Source: an uncultured Collinsella sp.
GTDB lineage: Bacteria; Actinomycetota; Coriobacteriia; Coriobacteriales; Coriobacteriaceae
DNA: 9,102 nucleotides
Direction: 5' to 3'
NCBI GenBank assembly: GCA_958370325.1
Contig: CATXJW010000060.1
Location: forward strand, 1 to 9,102
Positions 1 through 4,558 of this stretch are shown one piece after another. A program made the translations under genes and the position numbers. Position 1 is the stretch's first letter, and every line of letters starts with the position of its first letter. Under the pieces are notes generated by a model. The model was given only the letters and a program-made list of their open reading frames with translations. It was not told the DNA's origin and made no database searches.

Positions 1-65
1 TTAACCCCCGCCCCCGGCCCCGGAGACCCTCCCGGATGGCCCCAAAAATTTTTTCAAAAAAGTTG

Positions 66-95
66 TTGCGCGCCGGACAGACTTCTGTGTATACT
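66..95 (+). promoter_or_regulatory. Probable sigma70-type promoter of the tRNA-Asp gene
   Basis: A -10 hexamer TATACT (90-95) lies 18 bases after TTGCGC (66-71), a fair -35. An A/T-rich block with runs of A and T sits just upstream (about 44-61), where an UP element would be. Transcription would start near 102 and give a leader of about 40 bases before the mature tRNA at 142. The -10 is convincing and the -35 is only moderate. Confidence 0.55.
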
Positions 96-141
96 AATCC
101 CCGCAGCGCACGCGAGCGGAAACAAACGCGAACGACTGCCT

Positions 142-219
<78 letters not shown>

Positions 220-230
220 ACGCAATTAAA

Positions 231-255
231 GCCACGTCTTCGGACGTGGCTTTTT
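231..255 (+). terminator. Rho-independent terminator of the tRNA-Asp transcript
   Basis: A perfect 8-bp stem GCCACGTC (231-238) / GACGTGGC (243-250) closes a TTCG tetraloop and is followed at once by five T residues and a further T-rich stretch. It lies 11 bases after the tRNA 3' end. Confidence 0.93.
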
Positions 256-358
256 GCGTTTGATAGGACCTCGATCCCATCGGCTCCTTTCGCCCAGAAG
301 CAAATCCTTCCAATTCCCGGACAAGTTCCGTTTGAGACATGTGTTCAAACAAGGCGTT

Positions 359-370
359 TGTTGCGCAACA
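359..370. promoter_or_regulatory. 12-bp perfect palindrome upstream of the rrf2 promoter (possible operator)
   Basis: TGTTGCGCAACA is self-complementary over all 12 bases and ends five bases before the proposed -35. Position and symmetry fit a dimeric regulator, which could be the Rrf2 protein itself (many Rrf2 proteins autoregulate) or an unrelated one. It is not an evident match to the IscR or NsrR consensus as I know them. Confidence 0.35.
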
Positions 371-374
371 CCAG

Positions 375-403
375 TTCAACGAAGCAGGGGGTTAGGTTAT
401 ACT
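375..403 (+). promoter_or_regulatory. Probable promoter of the rrf2-mutY transcript
   Basis: A -10 hexamer TATACT (398-403), identical to that of the tRNA promoter, lies exactly 17 bases after TTCAAC (375-380). That -35 matches the consensus at only three of six positions, as expected for a regulated promoter. The predicted start is near 410. Confidence 0.5.
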
Positions 404-510
404 GAATTGCACTGTGGGCCGTTTTTGATGCAAGAGGCTTCAAACACGGCATTCAGTGGGCACCCGTTTTGCTATTTGGGCGTCCATACGGTCATTGACG
501 TCTCGACGTA

Positions 511-537
511 AGCTCGGCCCCGGAGCTCGTTCGAGCT
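511..537 (+). repeat. Nested AGCTC/GAGCT inverted repeats before the rrf2 ribosome-binding site
   Basis: AGCTC (511-515) can pair with GAGCT (523-527). AGCTCG (524-529) can pair with CGAGCT (532-537) across two bases. The segment 523-527 is shared, so the two hairpins exclude each other. The array ends 14 bases before the Shine-Dalgarno-like GAAAGGGG. It could be an operator or a leader RNA switch. Only the symmetry is observed; a function is conjecture. Confidence 0.35.
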
Positions 538-562
538 GCTCCTATTCCTTGAAAGGGGAAAA

Positions 563-1048
563 ATGGACATATCGAGGAAGACTGATTACGCCCTTCGCAT
601 GCTCGCGATGCTTGCCGAGGACCCGGAGCGTCTGCTTTCTGTTCGCACTGCCGCCGAAGAGGTCAATGTCCCGTATTCGTTTGCCCGCTCGATTCAGCAC
701 GGTTTGGTCCAGGCCGGTATTGTGGAGAGCCTGCGTGGCGTCCATGGCGGCATGCGTCTTAGGGTCAGCCCCGACGATGTCACCATCCGACAGGTCGTCG
801 AGGCCGTTCAGGGCCCCATGGTCATGAACGATTGCACTGCGCCCGATGGCGACTGTGCGCGCATGGGTACGTGCTGCTATCATTCCCTGTGGGCCGGAGC
901 TCAGGCGCTGATGCGCGACTACCTCGATTCCGTTTCGCTGGGCGATATCGTCGCTCGCCGCCAGTTCCCGGCCGTCGATTCCAAGTTCGCCGACCGCGAT
1001 GCGTTTCCCGAGTACGCCACCTGTGCGTGCGCTTGCCGGGAAGAATAG
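563..1048 (+). CDS. Rrf2-family transcriptional regulator, probable Fe-S sensor (IscR/NsrR type)
   Basis: This 161-residue protein has normal family length. The N-terminus MDISRKTDYALRML opens the winged-helix DNA-binding domain shared by IscR, NsrR and RsrR, and LRGVHGGMRL (about 57-66) is the family's wing. Cys91, Cys98 and Cys104 (with Cys105 beside it) have almost the spacing of the three cluster ligands in IscR and NsrR, so a redox- or NO-sensitive Fe-S cluster is likely. The C-terminus carries an extra CACAC (Cys154, 156, 158) that I do not recognise from the family. A GAAAGGGG ribosome-binding site precedes ATG 563 at good spacing. The MutY-like gene follows after 21 bases, so the two are probably one operon. 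The exact signal cannot be decided from sequence. Confidence 0.9.
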   Translation: MDISRKTDYALRMLAMLAEDPERLLSVRTAAEEVNVPYSFARSIQHGLVQAGIVESLRGVHGGMRLRVSPDDVTIRQVVEAVQGPMVMNDCTAPDGDCARMGTCCYHSLWAGAQALMRDYLDSVSLGDIVARRQFPAVDSKFADRDAFPEYATCACACREE

Positions 1049-1069
1049 CGCCGCACAAGGAGTGTAGCC

Positions 1070-1975
1070 ATGATTCAGGACCCCTTTCGTTCGATGATTC
1101 GATCGGAAGGGGTCCTGCGTTATCGCGACCTTCCGTGGCGCCGCACGCGCGACCCGTATATTATTTGGCTTTCCGAGGTTATGCTGCAGCAAACGCAGGT
1201 GCCGCGTGTGGAGACGCGCATGCCGGCGTGGCTCGATCGCTTTCCGACCGTACAGGCGCTTGCCCAGGCCGCGCCTTCCGATGTTTTGGACGCTTGGCAG
1301 GGCATGGGCTACAACCGTCGTGCTCTGGCTCTTCACAGGGCCGCACAGTGCGTTGTTGAGGACTGGGATGGGGAGTTTCCGCGCGAGACGCGCGATCTGG
1401 TCGCGCTGCCCGGCATTGGTCCGGCGACGGCGCAGGGAATCCGCTCGTTTGCGTTCGATCTTCCGGGCGTGTATCTGGAGACCAACGTGCGCACGGTCTT
1501 TCTGCATCATTTCTTTCCCGACGTGCCGGCTGTTCCCGATCGCGAACTGGTGCCGCTGATTCAGGCCGCCTGTCCGGCGGCTCCCGGCGCGACGGCGGAT
1601 GAGATCGCTCCCTTTGCCGTGCCGCTCGATGATGCCGACACACCGCGCGCATGGTATTACGCGCTGCTGGATTATGGCGCGTATCTTAAGAAGACGCTGC
1701 CCAATCCGTCCAGGCGCTCGGCGAGCTATAGCCGTCAGTCCAAGTTTGAGGGCTCGCGCCGTCAAAAGCGCGCCCATATTGTGCGCATGCTGCTGGCTGC
1801 GCGCGATGGGCGGCCGGCGGGCATCACGCTCGCCGAGGCCGTGGCGGGTGTCAACGAAATGGAGGCGGCGGCAGGCCGCGAGCCGGTCGACCGCGATCTT
1901 GTCGCAGGCATTTTGGCCGACTTGGAGCGTGAGGGCTTTTGCCGCGTGGAGGGCGACCGCTGGCTAAGCGTGTAG
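1070..1975 (+). CDS. mutY: MutY-like A/G-specific adenine DNA glycosylase lacking the Fe-S cluster
   Basis: This 301-residue helix-hairpin-helix glycosylase would remove adenine mispaired with 8-oxoguanine or guanine. MutY signatures are clear: LPWRRTRDPY (21-30), then WLSEVMLQQTQV (33-44) with Glu36 as the catalytic acid, QGMGYNRRA (77-85), and the hairpin motif LPGIGPATA (113-121). Three departures stand out. The catalytic Asp of the usual LDGNV motif is Glu137 (LETNV). The four-cysteine Fe-S loop expected after DYGAYLKK (201-208) is absent: the only cysteines are 94, 168 and 291. The C-terminal MutT-like 8-oxoG-recognition domain is replaced by about 80 residues with a winged-helix look. 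Clusterless MutY homologues are known, so it is probably active, but specificity is uncertain. AAGGAG (1057-1062) sets ATG 1070. Its first codons contain a large hairpin (1076-1117). Confidence 0.85.
   Translation: MIQDPFRSMIRSEGVLRYRDLPWRRTRDPYIIWLSEVMLQQTQVPRVETRMPAWLDRFPTVQALAQAAPSDVLDAWQGMGYNRRALALHRAAQCVVEDWDGEFPRETRDLVALPGIGPATAQGIRSFAFDLPGVYLETNVRTVFLHHFFPDVPAVPDRELVPLIQAACPAAPGATADEIAPFAVPLDDADTPRAWYYALLDYGAYLKKTLPNPSRRSASYSRQSKFEGSRRQKRAHIVRMLLAARDGRPAGITLAEAVAGVNEMEAAAGREPVDRDLVAGILADLEREGFCRVEGDRWLSV
1076..1117 (+). repeat. 42-base hairpin covering codons 3-16 of the mutY-like gene
   Basis: CAGGACCCCTT (1076-1086) and AAGGGGTCCTG (1107-1117) are perfect complements. The stem continues through T-G, CG/CG, one T/T mismatch and TCGA/TCGA (1091-1094, 1099-1102) to a four-base TGAT loop. 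This gives about 17 Watson-Crick pairs starting six bases after the A of the start codon. In mRNA it would fall within the initiating ribosome's footprint and could damp translation. As DNA it is a long near-palindrome that could also be an operator. Confidence 0.8.
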
Positions 1976-2089
1976 CCTACCCGAATCTGAAGAACAGGAT
2001 TGTAAGGTTTAAATTTTCGTCATGGGGGCATCCTAAAGGCAAGGCCGCTCAAAGCCTATGGGCGGCATGTGTTGAAGGGAAGTACACCT

Positions 2090-2629
2090 ATGGATTTTGA
2101 GAACTCTCAAACCAAGAAGAACCTCGAGACCGCTTTTGCCGGTGAGTCCCAGGCGCACACCAAGTATCGCTACTACGCATCTAAGGCCAAGAAGGATGGC
2201 TACGTGCAGATCTCGAATATCTTTGCCGAGACCGCAGGCAACGAGTCCGAGCACGCCAAGCTGTGGTTTAAGTATCTGCACGACGGCGCCGTTCCCGACA
2301 CCCTGGATAACTTGCGTGATGCCGCTGCGGGCGAGAACTACGAGTGGACCACGATGTACGACGAGTTTGCCAAGACCGCCGAGGAAGAGGGCTTTGCCGA
2401 GATCGCCGCGAAGTTCCGCGGTGTTGCTGCCGTCGAGAAGGCTCACGAGGAGCGCTACAACAAGCTCGTCGAGCGCATTGAGTCGGGCGAGGTGTTCGAG
2501 CGCGAGGGCGTAAAGGTGTGGAAGTGCCTGAACTGCGGGCACCTGCATGTTGGTGCCGAGGCGCCCGAGGTGTGCCCGGTTTGCAACCATCCGAAGGCGT
2601 ACTTTGAGGAGCAGGTGGTGAACTACTAG
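2090..2629 (+). CDS. rbr: Rubrerythrin (non-heme di-iron peroxidase)
   Basis: This 179-residue protein has classic rubrerythrin layout and length. It reduces hydrogen peroxide in the cytoplasm of anaerobes, taking electrons through its own rubredoxin domain. The N-terminal four-helix ferritin-like domain shows di-iron ligands in FAGESQAH (Glu19), ESEH (Glu52, His55), ENYEW (Glu82, Glu85) and EKAH (Glu116, His119). The C-terminal rubredoxin domain binds one iron through Cys146, Cys149, Cys162 and Cys165 (CLNC and CPVC). ATG 2090 is chosen because GAAGGGA (2074-2080) stands nine bases before it; an in-frame ATG at 2069 has no such site. The 114 bases between it and the mutY-like gene show no clear terminator, and I could not settle a promoter there. 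It may be partly co-transcribed or have its own weak-consensus promoter. Confidence 0.96.
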   Translation: MDFENSQTKKNLETAFAGESQAHTKYRYYASKAKKDGYVQISNIFAETAGNESEHAKLWFKYLHDGAVPDTLDNLRDAAAGENYEWTTMYDEFAKTAEEEGFAEIAAKFRGVAAVEKAHEERYNKLVERIESGEVFEREGVKVWKCLNCGHLHVGAEAPEVCPVCNHPKAYFEEQVVNY

Positions 2630-2648
2630 CGCTTGGCGCTGGCTGCTG

Positions 2649-2738
2649 CGGAGCGCAGGGCGGGGAAATACCTTTCCCTCTCGCTCACGGCTCCGCAGGG
2701 TCGCGCGAGGCAAAGGTATTTCCCCGCCCTGCGCTCCG
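2649..2738 (+). repeat. Long inverted repeat, copy 1 (27-bp perfect arms)
   Basis: The left arm 2649-2675 and right arm 2712-2738 are perfectly complementary over 27 bp and enclose 36 bases. The enclosed stretch contains a 24-base core (2682-2705) identical to the core of copy 2. It begins 20 bases after the rubrerythrin stop codon and would form a very stable RNA hairpin in that gene's 3' untranslated region, ahead of the terminator at 2788. It lacks a T tract of its own, so it is not itself a conventional terminator. The function is unknown. Confidence 0.92.
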
Positions 2739-2787
2739 GCTTCGGGTCGTCGCGTGCTCACTACAGAAAAGCTGATTAGAAGTTTGT

Positions 2788-2816
2788 GTGCCGCCCCTTT
2801 AGGGGCGGCACGTTTT
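2788..2816 (+). terminator. Rho-independent terminator after rubrerythrin
   Basis: The stem GTGCCGCCCC (2788-2797) / GGGGCGGCAC (2802-2811) has 10 perfect pairs around TTTA, followed by GTTTT. The same stem ends copy 2 of the intergenic unit. It probably closes the rubrerythrin transcript 160 bases beyond the stop codon, leaving the long hairpin inside the mRNA. Confidence 0.85.
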
Positions 2817-2856
2817 GTATGGGGGCTGGTTGGGACGGCACCGTTCATGGGTGGGG

Positions 2857-2862
2857 TACACT
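2857..2862 (+). promoter_or_regulatory. Possible -10 element for the four-helix membrane protein gene
   Basis: TACACT in the context GGGGTACACTGGG matches four of six consensus bases and would start transcription near 2868-2870, about 40 bases before ATG 2909. The best -35 (TTGGGA, 2830-2835) is 21 bases away, too far for a standard promoter. The call is therefore weak. A separate promoter is expected because a terminator ends at 2816. Confidence 0.3.
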
Positions 2863-2908
2863 GGGTAGCGACTTTTAGTTTATCTACTACCTGATGGGGT
2901 GTTTTTGT

Positions 2909-3541
2909 ATGGGTAAGAAGTCTCGGGCTCGGGTGGCTGCGGCGGGGACTCGCAAGGATCCTGGTCGTCGTGTTCCTGAGGGCAAAAAGGCCGATCGTGC
3001 CGAGAAGGACAAGAAGGTTGGCGCGCATGCTCATCCTGAGTGGGCGCCTCACCTCAATACGGCTAGCGAGGATCTGACTGCTAAGTTGTTTACTCTGGTC
3101 GAGGTTATCTTGGGCGTGGTGCCCGTGGTGGTCATTGGTCTGCTCCTGGCCTCTAAGGATGCCACGAGCGTGGATAAGCTCACCGATGTCTTTTCTCAGG
3201 ACCCCTCGATGGTGGTTACGTTTATCTCTGCGTGCCTGCAGCCGTTTGTGGCGTACATGCTGTACATGATTTATCGAAAATACTGCGAGGGCGATGCGGG
3301 CTTTGCCGCCGGAAACCTGATTGGCCTCTTGTGCTCCGAGATTTTGCTGCTCAATATCCCGGGCGTTATCGGTGTGGGCATCTTGCTGTGGCGTGTTTGG
3401 CGCAACGTCGCCCCGCACTTTGAGAGCTGGCTATTTGAGCGCCGCGCAATGGGCGTGCTGGTCGACATCGCGGGCTCGCTCGTAATCCTGGTCCTGGCGT
3501 TTATGTGCGCCACCGCCGCCCGCGGTCTCGCGGGCATGTAG
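2909..3541 (+). CDS. Unidentified membrane protein with four predicted helices and a basic N-terminal tail
   Basis: I do not recognise this 210-residue protein. Residues 1-45 are rich in Lys and Arg, hydrophilic and presumably cytoplasmic. Four hydrophobic stretches follow at about 60-82, 100-122, 133-160 and 182-205. A short charged loop (EGD, 127-129) lies between the second and third. No catalytic or transport motif is visible. I prefer ATG 2909 (MGKKSRARV) to ATG 2894, because GGGG at 2896-2899 then sits at Shine-Dalgarno distance, and the upstream start would add the odd MGCFC. The gene lies between the two copies of the long-hairpin unit, each with its own terminator, so it is probably a single-gene transcript. 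Confidence 0.75.
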   Translation: MGKKSRARVAAAGTRKDPGRRVPEGKKADRAEKDKKVGAHAHPEWAPHLNTASEDLTAKLFTLVEVILGVVPVVVIGLLLASKDATSVDKLTDVFSQDPSMVVTFISACLQPFVAYMLYMIYRKYCEGDAGFAAGNLIGLLCSEILLLNIPGVIGVGILLWRVWRNVAPHFESWLFERRAMGVLVDIAGSLVILVLAFMCATAARGLAGM

Positions 3542-3564
3542 CCTGATTTCACCGACTGCGAAGC

Positions 3565-3654
3565 GCGGGCCGGGAGGGCCGGATTACCTTCCCTCCCCGC
3601 TCACGGCTCCGCAGGGTCGCGTTGAGGGAAGGTAATCCGGCCCTCCCGGCCCGC
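3565..3654 (+). repeat. Long inverted repeat, copy 2 (31-bp perfect arms)
   Basis: The left arm 3565-3595 and right arm 3624-3654 are perfectly complementary over 31 bp around a 28-base loop. The loop holds the same 24-base core (3598-3621, from CGCTCACGGC to AGGGTCGCG) as copy 1. The arms share only scattered words with copy 1, such as TACCTT and CCCTC, yet show no mismatch within the copy. The unit starts 23 bases after the membrane-protein stop codon and is followed by the same tail and terminator as copy 1. Confidence 0.92.
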
Positions 3655-3701
3655 CTTGGGTCGTCGCTTGCCCGCTGTAGAAAAGCTGATAATTAAGTTT
3701 G

Positions 3702-3734
3702 CGTGCCGCCCCTTTTGGGGCGGCACGTTTGTTT
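3702..3734 (+). terminator. Rho-independent terminator after the four-helix membrane protein gene
   Basis: The stem CGTGCCGCCCC (3702-3712) / GGGGCGGCACG (3717-3727) has 11 perfect pairs around TTTT, followed by TTTGTTT. The core stem is the same as at 2788-2811. It lies 160 bases beyond the stop codon, as in copy 1. Confidence 0.87.
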
Positions 3735-3987
3735 ATGTGGGGTCCCTGTCTTCACAATTTCCGTCAAGCTTTTGGTTAGATTTTGGTCAGTTGGCGTAAG
3801 GGCGGAGGGCCAAAAGATTGCTGGCGAAAAAAGCTCAAAGAAAGTGCTGGTAGGGGAGTTGTTGAGGTTTTCGACAGCTTTTGTCAGCAAGAAACTTTGC
3901 GGCTATTGCTACGGATTGCGTTGCCGTGGCCTTGGCGGTGCGGGATGCTGGGCGCAAGCGTCGAATGCTCCGATTGAGGAGGCCAGC
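3735..3987. other. Intergenic region upstream of the Gln/Met-rich membrane protein gene
   Basis: With the repeat unit before it, this completes a 446-base stretch without a credible gene. It is less GC-rich than its surroundings. TTTTGGT occurs twice 11 bases apart (3770-3776, 3781-3787), and CTTTTGG (3769-3775) has a complement CCAAAAG at 3810-3816. A 65-codon minus-strand frame crosses it and the terminator but lacks supporting signals. It may be a remnant of a dispersed intergenic repeat; one copy cannot show this. Confidence 0.4.
3881..3909 (+). promoter_or_regulatory. Possible promoter of the Gln/Met-rich membrane protein gene
   Basis: TTGTCA (3881-3886) matches the -35 consensus at five of six positions. 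TATTGC (3904-3909), a poor -10, follows at exactly 17 bases. The start would be near 3916, leaving a leader of about 70 bases. Confidence 0.3.
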
Positions 3988-4410
3988 ATGGACCTGTTTC
4001 TTGAGACCCCGCAGCAGCAAGCCGAGCGCATGTTGCGCCAACAGCAGCGGCTCATGGAGATGCAAATGCAAGGGGTAGTCGCCCAGCCCCCTGCGCAAAA
4101 TGCCACGCCCGCGGTTTCGCTTGCGGGCGGATCGGCGCCAGAGAACTATTCCGTACAACAAGATTCGTATGCACAGGAGCTTGCGTTTGACAAGCGCCGC
4201 ACGCGTCACCGTCGCGTGGGCCAGCGCCTGCGCACGTTAGCGATGATTGTGCTCATTCCGTTAGGACTTGCGGCGATTTTCTTGGTCTCGTATGCGCTCA
4301 CCTGCATCCTCAACGGTGCTTCGCCCAGCGAAGTGCTCCAACATCTGTCAGCCCTCGGCCAGCGCCTAGGCGATGTCATAACAACCATCCGCGCCGGCTG
4401 GGAGAGTTAG
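3988..4410 (+). CDS. Unidentified 140-residue protein with one transmembrane helix and a Gln/Met-rich N-terminus
   Basis: I do not recognise a family. Residues 1-30 are rich in Gln, Met, Arg and Glu (QQQAERMLRQQQRLMEMQMQ) and probably form an amphipathic helix or coiled coil. A low-complexity Ala/Pro/Ser linker follows to about 62, then a very basic patch KRRTRHRRVGQR (69-80), one hydrophobic helix at about 83-108, and a 32-residue tail. By the positive-inside rule the long N-terminal part should be cytoplasmic. ATG 3988 is chosen for its strong GAGGAGG site seven bases upstream; longer in-frame starts read through the terminator region and lack one. It probably forms a single-gene transcript. 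No clear rho-independent terminator follows. Confidence 0.7.
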   Translation: MDLFLETPQQQAERMLRQQQRLMEMQMQGVVAQPPAQNATPAVSLAGGSAPENYSVQQDSYAQELAFDKRRTRHRRVGQRLRTLAMIVLIPLGLAAIFLVSYALTCILNGASPSEVLQHLSALGQRLGDVITTIRAGWES

Positions 4411-4434
4411 CATTCGCCACCATTGGGCTTCTTG

Positions 4435-4472
4435 GATGCTAGGATTATCGCCTCGAGTGGAATCCTTGCATC
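4435..4472. repeat. 12-base inverted repeat upstream of the orphan HTH gene
   Basis: GATGCTAGGATT (4435-4446) and AATCCTTGCATC (4461-4472) pair at 11 of 12 positions, with one T/T mismatch. The 14-base spacer contains CTCGAG. No T tract follows, so it is not a typical terminator for the gene before it. It could be an operator or an RNA hairpin in the leader of the next gene. Confidence 0.5.
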
Positions 4473-4500
4473 TTGCGGGTCAAATCGTGTGACTGAATAG

Positions 4501-4521
4501 TATTATTGAAGATGAATAATA
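4501..4521. promoter_or_regulatory. AT-rich inverted repeat TATTATT-N7-AATAATA, possible promoter or operator
   Basis: The two 7-base arms (4501-4507, 4515-4521) are perfect complements in the most AT-rich patch of the window, 38 bases before the TTG start of the HTH gene. TATTAT could serve as a -10, but no good -35 is visible. The position fits autoregulation by the HTH protein, which is inference only. Confidence 0.4.
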
Positions 4522-4558
4522 ATAGGAGATACAGGCAATACAAAAAGGAGGTGCTCGG

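Larger units (their letters stand above)
256..562 (+). other. Gene-less leader region upstream of the Rrf2-type regulator
   Basis: These 307 bases carry no credible gene. The short open frames here lack a ribosome-binding site and run into neighbouring genes. The stretch holds a probable promoter (375-403), a 12-bp palindrome just upstream of it (359-370), a looser inverted repeat GTTTGA/TCAAAC (330-335, 345-350), and a nested set of AGCTC/GAGCT repeats close to the gene (511-537). If the promoter is right, the regulator mRNA has an untranslated leader of about 150 bases, long for an Rrf2 gene. Confidence 0.6.

Noticed and set aside
1..43. End of a leftward gene (TTA at position 1, C-rich tract)
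   Set aside because: Too short to judge. The sequence is low-complexity and no protein motif can be read.
428..511. Possible 27-codon leader peptide (MQEASNTAF...) in the rrf2 leader
   Set aside because: No Shine-Dalgarno sequence at suitable distance, no run of regulatory codons and no attenuator terminator after it.
542..1777. Minus-strand open frame of 411 codons opposite the Rrf2 and MutY-like genes
   Set aside because: It is a shadow of GC-rich coding sequence. The plus-strand frames show conserved motifs and ribosome-binding sites and the minus frame shows none.
2000..2038. Promoter for rubrerythrin around TTGTAA or TTTAAA
   Set aside because: No -10 of adequate quality at 16-19 bases from either hexamer. 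The true promoter cannot be placed by eye.
2649..2738. Reading the long inverted repeat as a MITE or insertion-sequence end
   Set aside because: The arms face each other across only 28-36 bases, no target-site duplication is evident and no transposase is nearby. A palindromic unit with a conserved loop fits better.
2033..3418. Minus-strand open frame of 461 codons across rubrerythrin, the repeat unit and the membrane protein
   Set aside because: It reads through a strong terminator and a long inverted repeat and is antisense to rubrerythrin. There is no coding evidence.
2649..3734. A CRISPR-like array
   Set aside because: There are only two units 900 bases apart with a gene between them, no regular spacers and no cas genes.
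3693..3890. 65-codon minus-strand frame after the second repeat unit
   Set aside because: It includes the terminator stem as codons and has no start signals. It is better treated as intergenic sequence.
4435..4472. Terminator for the Gln/Met-rich protein gene
   Set aside because: The stem is real, but TTGCGGG follows it with no T tract, so intrinsic termination is unlikely.
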